From the NCBI GenBank assembly GCA_963777435.1, contig CAVZQT010000003.1, positions 434,001 to 498,000 on the forward strand: 64,000 bases of DNA, given 5' to 3'. A program made the translations under genes and the position numbers. Position 1 is the stretch's first letter. The number at the start of each line of letters is the position of its first letter. The stretch is from AP-15 sp963777435. GTDB taxonomy: Bacteria; Pseudomonadota; Alphaproteobacteria; ATCC43930; CGMCC-115725. The notes under the pieces are model-generated. The model ran no database searches, was not told the DNA's origin, and saw only the letters and a program-made list of their open reading frames with translations. This document shows, piece after piece, positions 51,016-59,972 of the stretch.

Positions 51016-52209
51016 TCAGCCGGTGAAGATCGCCTTCGGGATCATCGCATGAATGCCTTTGACACCGTCGACGACCTGGGTGACTTCGAAATCGACGGCG
51101 ATGCTGGCCAGCGCATAGGCGTCTTCGCGGGTCAGACCCTTCTCGCTCACCAGGAAGTCGATCGTCTCGCGGATTGCAATCTTCATCGCCTCGTCGAGGA
51201 TCTCGTGCAAACCGATCGTGATCCAATGAGTCGGCGTTTCGGCGCGTGGCCAGGTCAGCGGCCGGCCCTTGATCAGCTCGAAGCGAAAGACGCCGGTCAG
51301 CGAGGTTTCTATCGCGGTCAGATCGACCTCGCCATTGCCCTGGGCGGCATGGCCGTCGCCGACCATGAACAAGGCGCCCGACACATGGACCGGCAAGTAA
51401 AACGTTGATCCGGTGGTCAGCTCCTTGAGATCGATGTTGCCGCCATGAGCGCCCGGCGGGATCGATGAGACGCGCCCGAGACTGCCCGCCGGCCCGGTCG
51501 CCATGATCCCGAAAAACGGCGCCAACGGGACCTCGATGCCGGGAGCGAATAATGCCCGGCCGCGATCGAGATCGAACGGGATCACGATGCTGCGGTTCAG
51601 CGTGAATTCATCCGGCAACCCACCCTTTGTCGTGCGCATCGAGTTGACCCCATAAGGGGTGCGCGGCGTTGCTTCGAGAATGTGTACCGCGAGCACGTCG
51701 CCCGGCTCGGCGCCCTCGACATGAAGTGGCCCGGAAACGATGTGCGGCCCAAGTCCGCTATGCTGAACCTTCGCGTAGATCGCGACGGCATCGGCCAGCA
51801 CCTGTTCGCGCGGAATACCGAAGCGGGTGAAAAATGCTTCGGGCGAGCCCTGGTCGGCGACGAGGCCTTCATGCGAGACCGTATCGATCGTGACCGTCTC
51901 GCCAGGCCGGACAAAGGCGATCGGGTCGAGCGCGCCTGAAAAATAGCCCCAGTGCACGGTTTCAGGGCCGCTGCCGATGCGCAGCGCACCGCCACTCCCG
52001 CGCGTCACCAGCCCCGCCTCAGCCGCGCGCTCGGCCGCCTGTTGCGATCTAGGATGCCCGGCTGCCGTCGGCTTTGTGAAGGGCGCTGATGGCGAGCCGG
52101 CAGGGTTTGTCAGCCCGCGATGCAGAAAGTCGCGCTTTTCGGCATCGACCAAGCCAAGGCGGAACAACTCGTCGACAAAGCCGTGATAGCTCGGAGTGTC
52201 CTGTGTCAT
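51016..52209 (-). CDS. Acetamidase/formamidase family protein 2
   Basis: A 397-residue FmdA/AmdA-type amidase. It shows HWGYFSGALDPIAFVRPGETVTIDT, GPHIVSGPLHVEGAEPGDVL, PPGAHGGNIDLKELTTGSTF and GDGHAAQGNGEVDLTAIETS, the last two being family hallmarks. The active-site region is intact. It follows the PfpI gene with an ATGA overlap (52206-52209), so the two are translationally coupled. Compared with acetamidase 1 it has a longer N-terminal lead (residues 1-70). This linkage suggests that the amide it hydrolyses is produced by the PfpI enzyme. Confidence 0.92.
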   Translation of the reverse strand: MTQDTPSYHGFVDELFRLGLVDAEKRDFLHRGLTNPAGSPSAPFTKPTAAGHPRSQQAAERAAEAGLVTRGSGGALRIGSGPETVHWGYFSGALDPIAFVRPGETVTIDTVSHEGLVADQGSPEAFFTRFGIPREQVLADAVAIYAKVQHSGLGPHIVSGPLHVEGAEPGDVLAVHILEATPRTPYGVNSMRTTKGGLPDEFTLNRSIVIPFDLDRGRALFAPGIEVPLAPFFGIMATGPAGSLGRVSSIPPGAHGGNIDLKELTTGSTFYLPVHVSGALFMVGDGHAAQGNGEVDLTAIETSLTGVFRFELIKGRPLTWPRAETPTHWITIGLHEILDEAMKIAIRETIDFLVSEKGLTREDAYALASIAVDFEVTQVVDGVKGIHAMIPKAIFTG

Positions 52210-52898
52210 CGGCCGAGCGCCGCCGCGGCGCGGGCGACCCGCTGGGCGCGGTCGCGCTGGCGCGGTTCGCTGCGCGCCAGCACCTCCGCCAGCACCGCGG
52301 GATCGGCTTTCTCGGGTGAACCGGCATCGAAGGGTGGCGCCGGGTCGTATTCGATGCCGAGCTGGATCGCCTCGGCCGCCGCGCGACCGGCGATCTCAGC
52401 GGCAACGGTCAGCGCCACATCGATCCCGGCAGTCACCCCACCGCCAGTAAAGATATTGCCGTCAACGACGACGCGCTCGGCGACCGGTTCGGCACCAAAG
52501 GCGCGCAACAGGTCGCGCGACATCCAGTGCGTGCTGGCGCGCTTGCCGCGCAACAATCCTGCCGCGCCCAGCACCAGCGAGCCGGTGCAGATCCCGACGA
52601 CATAGCGCGCCTCGGCCGCGGCTCGTCGCAGAAACACGAGCACCTCGGCATCTTCGAGCAGCGGGTTTATGCCACCGCCTCCCGGCACCAGCACAAGATC
52701 GAGGGGCGGACAATCGGCGAAAGTCGTATCCGGCGAAATCCTTATCCCGTGCTCCGAGCGCACCGGGTCAAGGTTTTTCCACAGGAGCCGGGTCTCGGCG
52801 CCGGGCAGCCGAGCCAACACCTCGTAGGGACCGGTCAGGTCGAGCTGGGTCAGGTTTGGGAACACCAGCATGCCGCTGCGCAACATCGTCTCGCCCAT
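52206..52898 (-). CDS. DJ-1/PfpI family protein, isonitrile hydratase-like
   Basis: A 230-residue class I glutamine amidotransferase-like fold. The nucleophile elbow is VGICTGSLVLGAAGLL with the Cys near residue 103, and the Glu/Asp partner is probably in LDLTGPYEVLARLPG. WMSRDLLRAFGAEPV and GGGVTAGIDVALTV are features of isonitrile hydratase and of the AraC-linked PfpI group (from memory). Isonitrile hydratase converts an isonitrile to an N-substituted formamide. Its stop overlaps the amidase start (ATGA), giving a plausible isonitrile to formamide to amine plus formate route; the substrate is not proven. Confidence 0.85.
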   Translation of the reverse strand: MGETMLRSGMLVFPNLTQLDLTGPYEVLARLPGAETRLLWKNLDPVRSEHGIRISPDTTFADCPPLDLVLVPGGGGINPLLEDAEVLVFLRRAAAEARYVVGICTGSLVLGAAGLLRGKRASTHWMSRDLLRAFGAEPVAERVVVDGNIFTGGGVTAGIDVALTVAAEIAGRAAAEAIQLGIEYDPAPPFDAGSPEKADPAVLAEVLARSEPRQRDRAQRVARAAAALGR

Positions 52899-53359
52899 CG
52901 CTGTTCGTCGAAAATCACCGTCCGGAGCTGCCTCGTTTTATCGTGAGACTTTGTCGCCGGCAAACCAGGAGACCCGATGCCGCTGATGCTTGTGAGCCCG
53001 GATTCCCTGATGACGGGCTCATACCGACCGAGCACACCCGCAACCAAGCCGGCGCCTCCAATCGAAATTGCCATGCGGGGGACAATCTCTCGGGCGGGCG
53101 CCGGGGCGAACTGCAGCCGCTTGTTCCCGGCGAAAGGCCAGAGCGCCAGGCCTTAGTTCGCCTCGGTTAGCCGCCGGCGCATCGCGGGTTTCTCCGAGAT
53201 TTCAGAACTGCTGGCCTGCCGACCAGATTCGCGGCTATAACCCAGCCGCGGCGGTCGCTTCGCCGCACGGCCCGCAACTCATCGGTTATTGGGCCGGTGT
53301 CTCGATGCTGACCCGATTTTCACAATGTGGCGTTAGCTTGGTACGGACCGAGCGCACCG
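52899..53359. other. Intergenic region, no gene recognised
   Basis: About 460 bases between the PfpI gene and kup, which diverge. Short frames exist on both strands, such as a hydrophobic minus-strand frame beginning at 53074, but none has a domain or a good ribosome site. It may be worn coding sequence plus the two promoters. I see no clear -35/-10 pair. Confidence 0.3.
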
Positions 53360-55240
53360 ATGCCAGATACAGCCGTCATTCACACCGAAGCGCGACCGGG
53401 GCTTGGCCAAAACCTCGCAGTTGCCGCACTCGGCGTCGTCTATGGCGACATCGGCACTTCGCCGCTCTACACCGTCAAGCAGTGCTTTGAAAACGCCGAT
53501 GTCAGCCAGACCCGCGTCTTTGGGGTTTTGTCGCTGATCGCCTGGGCGCTGACCTTGGTCGTCACCGTCAAATACGTGCTTGTGCTGCTGCGCGCAGACA
53601 ATCGCGGCGAGGGCGGCATACTTGCCTTGATGGTTTTGGCGATGCGCGCCGCCGTGACCGGTCGCGGTCGGTGGATCATGTGGGCCGGGCTGATTGGGGC
53701 GTCGCTGTTTTATGGCGATGGCGTCATTACGCCGTCGATCTCAGTGCTGAGCGCGGTGGAGGGGCTCAAGGTCGCCACCCCGGCATTTGAGCCCTATGTC
53801 GTCCCGCTTACCCTATTGCTGCTCGTTGTCCTGTTTATGGTCCAGCGCCGCGGCACGGGTCTTGTCGGCCGCTACTTTGGCCCGGTCATGATCTTGTGGT
53901 TCTGTTCGATCGGGATTCTCGGCGGGATCGAGATCGCGCGCCGCCCCTCGATCCTGTTGGCGGTCGACCCGCGCTATGCCGTCGACTTGATGTGGCACCA
54001 CCCGTGGCACGGCTTTGTTCTGCTGGGGTCTGTCGTGCTGGCGGTGACGGGGGCCGAAGCGCTTTACGCCGATATGGGGCATTTCGGACGCTCGCCGATC
54101 CGGCGCGTCTGGCTGCGCTTTGTCTTCCCGGCGCTGCTACTGAATTATTTTGGTCAAGGGGGGTTGCTGCTGGCGAAACCCGCCGCGATCGAGAACCCGT
54201 TCTACCTGCTCGCCCCGAGCTGGGCGTTATATCCGCTCGTGGCGCTCGCTTCGACGGCGACCGTCATCGCATCGCAGGCTGTGATCTCAGGCGCGTTCTC
54301 GATTACGCGTCAGGCTGTCCAATTGGGCTATCTGCCTCGCATGCTGGTGCGGCACACATCCGAACAGGAAATCGGCCAGGTCTATGTGCCGGCGATGAAT
54401 CTGATCCTGTTGGTGGCGGTCGTGGCGACCGTAATCACCTTTCGTTCGTCAGATCGGCTGGGCGGCGCCTATGGCATTGCCGTGACTGGCACGATGACGG
54501 TCACGACGGTGCTCGCCTTTGTCTATTTCCGCTGGGGAGCAGGCTGGCGGCTGTGGCGGCTGATCCCGTTATTCGGGTTGTTCCTCTTTATCGACCTGTC
54601 GTTTTTCAGCGCAAATATGCTGAAGATCATCGATGGCGGCTGGTTCCCGCTGGCTGTAGGCATATCGCTTTACACCGTCATGATAACCTGGCTGTGGGGT
54701 CGGCAACGGCTAGCCGTCCAGCGTGCGACAGGGGCGTTGCCGCTCACCACTCTGATCGAGAACTTAAAGCCCGACAGCCCGGTGCGGGTCCCGGGCACCG
54801 CCGTTTACATGACCGCACGGGTCGACAACGTCCCCGCAGCCCTCCTGCACAACATGAAGCACAACAAGATCCTGCACGAACGCAATGTGCTGATGACCGT
54901 GCGCACCGAGGATGTGCCGCGCCTGCCCGAGGCCGAACGGTTGCAGATCGACCATCTGAGCCAGAATTTCCATACCGTCACGATCCATTACGGCTTTTTG
55001 GAAGAGCCCGACATCCCGCGCGCCTTAGCATTGTGCCGGGTCGGCGGCTTTCGTTTCAACCTAATGGATACCTCGTTTTTTGTCGGTCGCGAAAAGATTG
55101 TCGCAAAAGGCCGCTCTGGGTTGATGCTGCCATTCAAAAAGCTTTTCGTGCTCTTGACCAATCTGGCGCTCGACGCGACCGAGTTCTTTCACATTCCCAT
55201 CAACCGCATCGTCGAACTCGGCGGCCAAGTCGAACTCTAG
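53360..55240 (+). CDS. kup: Potassium uptake protein Kup
   Basis: A 626-residue K+/H+ symporter of the HAK/KUP/KT family. ALGVVYGDIGTSPLYTVKQCF near residue 30 is the signature, followed by VFGVLSLIAWALTL and RADNRGEGGILAL. About 12 membrane helices run through residue 440, and a cytoplasmic C-terminal domain follows (GTAVYMTARVDNVPAALLHN, FLEEPDIPRAL). The ATG at 53360 (MPDTAVIHTEARPG) is preferred over 53327 because it precedes the conserved start; the ribosome site is weak. It ends 4 nt from the convergent RraA-like gene. Confidence 0.95.
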   Translation: MPDTAVIHTEARPGLGQNLAVAALGVVYGDIGTSPLYTVKQCFENADVSQTRVFGVLSLIAWALTLVVTVKYVLVLLRADNRGEGGILALMVLAMRAAVTGRGRWIMWAGLIGASLFYGDGVITPSISVLSAVEGLKVATPAFEPYVVPLTLLLLVVLFMVQRRGTGLVGRYFGPVMILWFCSIGILGGIEIARRPSILLAVDPRYAVDLMWHHPWHGFVLLGSVVLAVTGAEALYADMGHFGRSPIRRVWLRFVFPALLLNYFGQGGLLLAKPAAIENPFYLLAPSWALYPLVALASTATVIASQAVISGAFSITRQAVQLGYLPRMLVRHTSEQEIGQVYVPAMNLILLVAVVATVITFRSSDRLGGAYGIAVTGTMTVTTVLAFVYFRWGAGWRLWRLIPLFGLFLFIDLSFFSANMLKIIDGGWFPLAVGISLYTVMITWLWGRQRLAVQRATGALPLTTLIENLKPDSPVRVPGTAVYMTARVDNVPAALLHNMKHNKILHERNVLMTVRTEDVPRLPEAERLQIDHLSQNFHTVTIHYGFLEEPDIPRALALCRVGGFRFNLMDTSFFVGREKIVAKGRSGLMLPFKKLFVLLTNLALDATEFFHIPINRIVELGGQVEL

Positions 55241-55244
55241 CCGC

Positions 55245-55952
55245 TCAGTGGATGTCTTCTTGTTCGTCGAAGGCTTGGCGCAGGCGGGCGATCGAGAAGC
55301 CGGGGGAACGCGCGGCATCGATGATGACCTTTTCGCGCCGCGCTAAGAGGTCCGCCGCCTTTGGGATTTCTTTGACCGCTTCATGCGGGACGACGACAGC
55401 CCCATGGCGGTCGGCATGGATCACGTCGTTGGGCGAGACCACCATGCCAGCGACGCTGACGGTGCCGCCAAAATCGACGAGATGGACATGCGCATGCGAT
55501 GGCATGACCGAGCCGGCGAGCACAAAAAAGCCCGGCGCCATCACGTCGAGATCGCGCACCGAGCCGTCGGTGATGACGCCGACGCAGCCGAGCCCCTTGT
55601 GGACATTGCTCTGTACCTCGCCCCAGAACGCGCCAAAACCGTAATCGGGAACGTCGATGTCCTGGATCACGGCGATGCTCGGCATCGGCTGGGCGGCGAT
55701 GTGCGCATAATAACCGAGACGGATTTCCTTGGCCTCGTCACGATTTCGCGGATGCGGTTCGCGCGAGCGGATGATTGCGGTGCGGGCAAACGCGACCACC
55801 GGCTTCAACTCGGGAAACGGCGCCACCAACGGCCGGCGGATAAATCCCGTGGCGCGGCGCGACGGCGCGACAATTTCGAGCGCGTTGCAGATTGTCGGCG
55901 TGTCGAATGCCCGCAAGGCTTCGAGATCGGCGGGATCGGGCAGGTTCGGCAT
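55245..55952 (-). CDS. RraA/HMG-aldolase family protein
   Basis: 235 residues from the ATG at 55952 (MPNLPDPADLEALRAFDTPT), which has GGAGAAAG upstream. The fold is that of RraA and 4-hydroxy-4-methyl-2-oxoglutarate aldolase. FDTPTICNALE opens the protein; the active-site block is FWGEVQSNVHKGLGCVGV with TDGSVRDLD, giving the conserved Gly, Arg and Asp; DVIHADRHGAVVVP follows. In catabolic settings members cleave HMG-type oxo acids to pyruvate; RraA itself inhibits RNase E. The surrounding genes favour the aldolase reading, but weakly. Confidence 0.85.
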   Translation of the reverse strand: MPNLPDPADLEALRAFDTPTICNALEIVAPSRRATGFIRRPLVAPFPELKPVVAFARTAIIRSREPHPRNRDEAKEIRLGYYAHIAAQPMPSIAVIQDIDVPDYGFGAFWGEVQSNVHKGLGCVGVITDGSVRDLDVMAPGFFVLAGSVMPSHAHVHLVDFGGTVSVAGMVVSPNDVIHADRHGAVVVPHEAVKEIPKAADLLARREKVIIDAARSPGFSIARLRQAFDEQEDIH

Positions 55953-56089
55953 CGGGCTTTCTCCGGCGGCTGATTGTCCGGGCCAGGCTTTATTGGAGAA
56001 TGGCCCAAGCCAGCAAGGTTTTTTCGCCGACGAGGGGTTTTCAGTCGGCAAGGCGTTTTCGCCGGAAGCACAACCGAAGGAGAGGAGCG

Positions 56090-56665
56090 ATGGGCAATTA
56101 CGATCCCGATCGGGTCAGGCAAATGGCGCGGCCTCACGGACTGCCGTTCGCCATCGGGAAAATCGGGCACGTCGTGCTCAATGTGCAGGATGTCGAGCGC
56201 TCGGCGCGGTTCTATACCGAGGTGCTGGGCTTCCAGATCTCCGATATTTATCCGGAGGAGATGGTGCCGGGCGGCATGGTATTTTTGCGCTGCAACACCG
56301 ACCACCACGGCATAGCATTGGTAGGATCGACAAAAGCGCCGGCCGACAACATCGAACTAAATCACATCGCGTTTGAGGTCGGCAGCCTCGACGATGTCGT
56401 GCGGGCGCGCGACCATTTGCGCCGGCACGGCGTCCCGATCGATTTCGAAGGCCGCCGCCGCGCCGGCTGCCAGCTCGCGGTCGAATTCCGCGATCCCGAC
56501 AACCACCGGCTCGAGATTTACTGGGGCATCGACCAGATCGGCAGCGACGGCTATGTCCGGCCATCGACCGAATGGAAAGGCGCGCGCAGTCTCGAAGACG
56601 GGGTCGCCGACCCGGTGCGCGGCCAGGACACCAGTCTGCGCGACCCGTCGCTGCTGAAAGGCTGA
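56090..56665 (+). CDS. VOC-family protein, extradiol dioxygenase/glyoxalase fold (1)
   Basis: 191 residues from the ATG at 56090, which has AGGAGAGGAGCG just upstream. One vicinal-oxygen-chelate unit runs from GKIGHVVLNVQDVERSARFY through EFRDPDNHRLEIYWGID, with metal-ligand candidates H (in IGHVVLNV), H (in ELNHIAFEV) and E (in RLEIYW). The extra N-terminal segment MGNYDPDRVRQMARPHGLPF and a C-terminal tail are additions. It could be a lyase, an isomerase or a one-unit ring-cleaving dioxygenase, but the sequence alone does not decide. Confidence 0.88.
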   Translation: MGNYDPDRVRQMARPHGLPFAIGKIGHVVLNVQDVERSARFYTEVLGFQISDIYPEEMVPGGMVFLRCNTDHHGIALVGSTKAPADNIELNHIAFEVGSLDDVVRARDHLRRHGVPIDFEGRRRAGCQLAVEFRDPDNHRLEIYWGIDQIGSDGYVRPSTEWKGARSLEDGVADPVRGQDTSLRDPSLLKG

Positions 56666-56758
56666 GGCCGGGTTAGCGTAGTCGGGTGCGATCGCTCGCT
56701 GTTCGACCGGCGGCCCTCAGGCCATTGCGGCGATTGTGCTAGCCGGGCATGGTGCAGT

Positions 56759-57142
56759 ATGAGCGAGGCCTCTGATCCGGCGCCTTTATATGTTGTGACC
56801 GTCCGCGGGCTGGTGCTGATGGCCAGCATCGGCATCACGCGAGTTGAGCGCGAACAAAAACAGCGGGTGCGCGTCTCAGTTGATCTGACAGCGACCCCGG
56901 CGGCTTCGGTCCCGGGCGAAGATCGCCGCCGGATCATCAATTACGCGAAGGTCGTCGCCGCGATCCGCCAAATCGCGGCAGCCGGCCATATCGATCTTTG
57001 CGAGGGCTTTGCCGAACGGATCTGCGACGCCTGCCTTGCCGACGACAAGGTCGACCGGGTGCGTGTGTGGGTCGAAAAACTCGATGTCATTCCAGAAACC
57101 GACGGCGTCGGCGCCATCCTCGAACGAACCCGGCCCAGTTGA
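56759..57142 (+). CDS. folB: Dihydroneopterin aldolase FolB
   Basis: A 127-residue folate-pathway enzyme converting dihydroneopterin to 6-hydroxymethyl-dihydropterin and glycolaldehyde. The motifs are VVTVRGLVLMASIGITRVERE (start of the tunnelling fold), NYAKVVAAIRQI, LCEGFAERICDACL (with the Glu that anchors the pterin) and VRVWVEKLDVIPETDGVGAIL with the catalytic Lys. It lies about 930 nt upstream of folP, with a peptidoglycan-binding gene on the other strand in between. folK is not seen here. Confidence 0.93.
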   Translation: MSEASDPAPLYVVTVRGLVLMASIGITRVEREQKQRVRVSVDLTATPAASVPGEDRRRIINYAKVVAAIRQIAAAGHIDLCEGFAERICDACLADDKVDRVRVWVEKLDVIPETDGVGAILERTRPS

Positions 57143-57283
57143 GACGTTAATCGGGAATGTTTGCACCCACTGTTCCCACCGACTGGAGCAAGCGGAGCCT
57201 GCGATACGGCGGCGTTCGCCGCTTATCGAGGTGGCTGGCGCATAAGTCGCGCCTGCGCCAGGCGGAAGCGGGCTATGGTGGCG

Positions 57284-57736
57284 TCAATTACCGAAGTGGC
57301 TTGCCGCGGACGAATCCGGCACTGTTCCGGAGTTATCGCTATTTGACGGTATGCTGGATCCTTGGCCAATTTCGGAATTGCCGGTTAGCGTCTCCCAGGT
57401 CTGCGCATCGAGCGATGCCGTCTGACTAAGACCGGCGCGCTTTTGGAACCGTGCCAAGGCCGACCTCGTCTCGGGACCTAAGACGCCGTCAAGCGATCCT
57501 TTGTAAAGGCCGCGATATCGTAGATTCAGCTGTGCCCAGCGGATGTCGTCTTTCCTGATAAAATCGCGACCTTCTGGTATGTGGGATACAATAGGTGTGG
57601 TCGCGACAGTTGCCGGGCTGCCTGCGTCTGCTACTGCGTTAGCCGGATCAACCGCATAATCCAAGGCGGTGCCTCCGATACCCAGAACTAGTACCGACGC
57701 GGTGCCGAGAACGAATTTTCGGATCAAGTTTCCCAT
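57284..57736 (-). CDS. Secreted peptidoglycan-binding domain protein
   Basis: About 150 residues from the ATG at 57736, which has GGGGGTAACG upstream. A signal segment, MGNLIRKFVLGTASVLVLGI, targets the protein for export. The C-terminal PGB1 domain (RWAQLNLRYRGLYKGSLDGV, LGPETRSALARFQKRAGL) occupies about residues 60-120 and binds peptidoglycan. The C-terminus is Ser/Asn-rich and polar. No enzymatic domain is attached, so the role may be anchoring or wall remodelling. It divides folB from folP. Confidence 0.85.
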   Translation of the reverse strand: MGNLIRKFVLGTASVLVLGIGGTALDYAVDPANAVADAGSPATVATTPIVSHIPEGRDFIRKDDIRWAQLNLRYRGLYKGSLDGVLGPETRSALARFQKRAGLSQTASLDAQTWETLTGNSEIGQGSSIPSNSDNSGTVPDSSAASHFGN

Positions 57737-58070
57737 CGTTACCCCCATCTGTAAGTAGTTGGCGAGCGGAGACTTCTGCATGTACTTCCCTTGATATGGT
57801 TCAGGTTCTTAGTTTCGTATGATCATTTATATCGACAACCACTTACCTTACGATCGACGAAGCGGACCGGTTCCAGGCAAGCAGTGTCCTTATTGTGTCC
57901 GGGAGTGATCCTTCGATTGAAAAAGGGGCAGAGCGTCGCCCCGGCCAGACTTGATCCAAGACGGGGCGTTCGGCGTTCCCCCGTTCGGGCAGGCGATAGC
58001 GTCGCCCCTTGCTTCCCCGGGCGATGATGGCTTTGAAATTCCCGTACCCGGTTTTTCTCAGGCGTGACCA
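57737..58070. repeat. Intergenic repeat block with hairpins; possible terminator or dispersed repeat
   Basis: The 334 bases between the peptidoglycan-binding gene and folP hold a repeat-like block at about 57920-58020. Two imperfect direct copies share GCGTCGCCCC (57925-57942 and 57991-58008). GGGGCAGAGCGTCGCCCC, read on the minus strand, forms GGGGC-N8-GCCCC followed by TTTTT (57924-57920), a textbook factor-independent terminator shape. The second copy has perfect arms GGCGA/TCGCC. No gene is seen upstream on that strand, so it is a repeat or the end of an unseen RNA. The remainder is AT-rich near 57820-57840. Confidence 0.5.
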
Positions 58071-58906
58071 ATGTTGTCTTCTTCGGGAACGGAGCGACCG
58101 GCTATTTTCGGGATCGTCAACATCACCGAAGATTTTTTTCGGACGGGGGCCAGTTTCTCGACTCGACTGCAGCGCTGGCCCAGTCGCGGGCGCTGCGCGC
58201 CACCGGTGCGGATGTGATCGATCTTGGGGCCGCCGCGAGCAACATCGACGCCAAGCCGGTGAGCGCGGATGAGGAAATCCGACGCCTCGAATCGGTGATC
58301 GCCGGCCTGCGAAGCGACGGCACGCCGGTGTCGGTCGACAGCTTTCTGCCGAATGTGCAGCGCTTTGCGATGGCGCGAGAGGTTGATTACCTGAACGACA
58401 TCCAGGGCTTTCCCGACCCGTCGCTTTATCCGGAATTGGCCGCTGCACGATGCAAGCTCGTCGTCATGCACGCCGTGCAGGGCCGCGGCCGGGCGCAGCG
58501 GCTGGAATTGCCCGCCGCCGAGGTCTGGGGCCGCGTCATCGCTTTTTTCACCGAGCGGATTGCGACTCTCGAACGGGCCGGCATCGCCCGTGGGCGCATC
58601 ATCATCGATCCCGGGATGGGGTTTTTCTTGAGCAGCCGGCCCGAGGCCTCGCTGCACGCGCTGGCCCGGCTCGCCGAGCTGAAGAGCGTCTTCGGATTAC
58701 CAGTCCTCATCTCGGTATCGCGCAAATCCTTTTTGCGGTCGATCACCGGGCGCGCTTCGTCTGCCGAACTCGGCGCTGCGACATTGGCAGCCGAGCTTTT
58801 CGCCGCCGAGCAGGGCGCCGATTACATCCGCACCCACGACCCCGGCGCCCTCAGCGATGCGCTTCGGGTTACATCGGCACTGCGCCAAGACCAGGGCGCA
58901 GCCTGA
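58071..58906 (+). CDS. folP: Dihydropteroate synthase FolP (single frameshift in T run 58133-58139)
   Basis: A TIM-barrel enzyme joining hydroxymethyl-dihydropterin diphosphate and p-aminobenzoate; about 279 residues after repair. The N-terminal frame starts at ATG 58071 and gives RPAIFGIVNITEDFF; then the frame changes to FSDGGQFLDS, which begins the conserved FSDGG block. One more T in the seven-T run (58133-58139) joins them as ITEDFFSDGG. The C-terminal part has ADVIDLGAAASN, PVSVDSF, DIQGF, IIIDPGMGFF and VSRKSFL, all typical DHPS features. A plain reading would miss the true N-terminus and give a wrong start at 58064. Confidence 0.9.
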
Positions 58907-58985
58907 CTTTACCGGCGGCAGGCTCGATCGTTAGGCCAAGAGTGGCGTTTTTCCCCTCGATTGGCGCATAGTGAAGCGGTAGCCG

Positions 58986-59930
58986 ATGGCCGGGAGTAGA
59001 TCGACGATGCTGGCGCCGCCCAATTTTCATCACCTGCACCTGAATTCGGTCGATCCCGACCGGGCGATTGATTTCTATACGCGCCAATTCCCGACGACCG
59101 CCAAGGCCAGTTGGGGCGGCTTTGCGGCGCTACAATCGCCGAACGATGTCCTGGTGCTGTTCACTAAGGTCTACACCCCGCCGCCGACCGGGCCACAGAG
59201 TGCGATATGGCATTTCGGCTGGCATGTCACGGATGCCCGGCAATCCCTCGAAACATACAGAAGCCGGCCCGAAGTCGAGTTGTTGCCGCTCTACACGACC
59301 GACGAGGGTGGAGCTGTTTTTATCAGCAGCGATACCTGGCCGAGTGTGGGGGGCGTGCTCGGCCTGACCAAGGCGCAGATCGCCGAGGCCAAGGCAAAAG
59401 GGGTCAAGCCCGCGGGGGGAGGCGGGTTTTCCTATATGCGCGGCCCGGATGACGCGCTCGTTGAATATGCCGGCAATTATCCGGCCGAACGCTTCAATCA
59501 CGTCCACCTCTATCAGGAAGACCCGATCGCCGCGTTCGAATGGTACCAGAAGCACCTGAACGCGCCGATGCGGCCCGGCTATACCCCGACTCCGGTGACC
59601 GGAGCGGATGGCACGCCGACGCGCGGTCCCGACCGCACCTGGCCGGCCTTGAACCGCGAAGGCATGTTCCGCTCGCCGCGGGCCGGTGTCGAATTCGGCG
59701 ACGTGTCGATGATGTGGTACGCGAACCAGGGCGACGCGCCGCTCGTCAGCTCGCGTGGGCAGCTGCAGGACCACATCGCATTGTCGGTCAGCGATCTCGA
59801 CGCGTGGGCCGAGAAGCTCGAAGGCGAAGGCGTCAAATTTCTCGAACCGATTTATCCGCTCGGTGACGCCCGCGCTTTGATGATCGAAGGCCCGAGCCGC
59901 GAAGCCATCGAACTGGTCGAGGTCAAGTGA
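58986..59930 (+). CDS. VOC-family protein (2), two-unit form
   Basis: A 314-residue protein with two vicinal-oxygen-chelate units. Unit 1 begins FHHLHLNSVDPDRAIDFYTR (residues 14-33) and unit 2 begins FNHVHLYQEDPIAAFEWYQK (about residues 169-188), with metal-ligand candidates in HLHLN and HVHLY and a Glu near the C-terminal IELVEV. Two-unit VOC proteins include glyoxalase and dioxygenase-like enzymes, but the substrate is unknown. It lies 80 bases beyond folP and upstream of the multicopper oxidase gene. Confidence 0.88.
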   Translation: MAGSRSTMLAPPNFHHLHLNSVDPDRAIDFYTRQFPTTAKASWGGFAALQSPNDVLVLFTKVYTPPPTGPQSAIWHFGWHVTDARQSLETYRSRPEVELLPLYTTDEGGAVFISSDTWPSVGGVLGLTKAQIAEAKAKGVKPAGGGGFSYMRGPDDALVEYAGNYPAERFNHVHLYQEDPIAAFEWYQKHLNAPMRPGYTPTPVTGADGTPTRGPDRTWPALNREGMFRSPRAGVEFGDVSMMWYANQGDAPLVSSRGQLQDHIALSVSDLDAWAEKLEGEGVKFLEPIYPLGDARALMIEGPSREAIELVEVK

Positions 59931-59972
59931 ACTGCGGCTGAACGCAGACAGCCGATCGAAAGTTTCTGGGTA

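Noticed and set aside
53896..55644. 582-codon plus-strand frame inside kup
   Set aside because: It runs in another frame of the strongly supported Kup gene and has an Arg-rich shadow composition.
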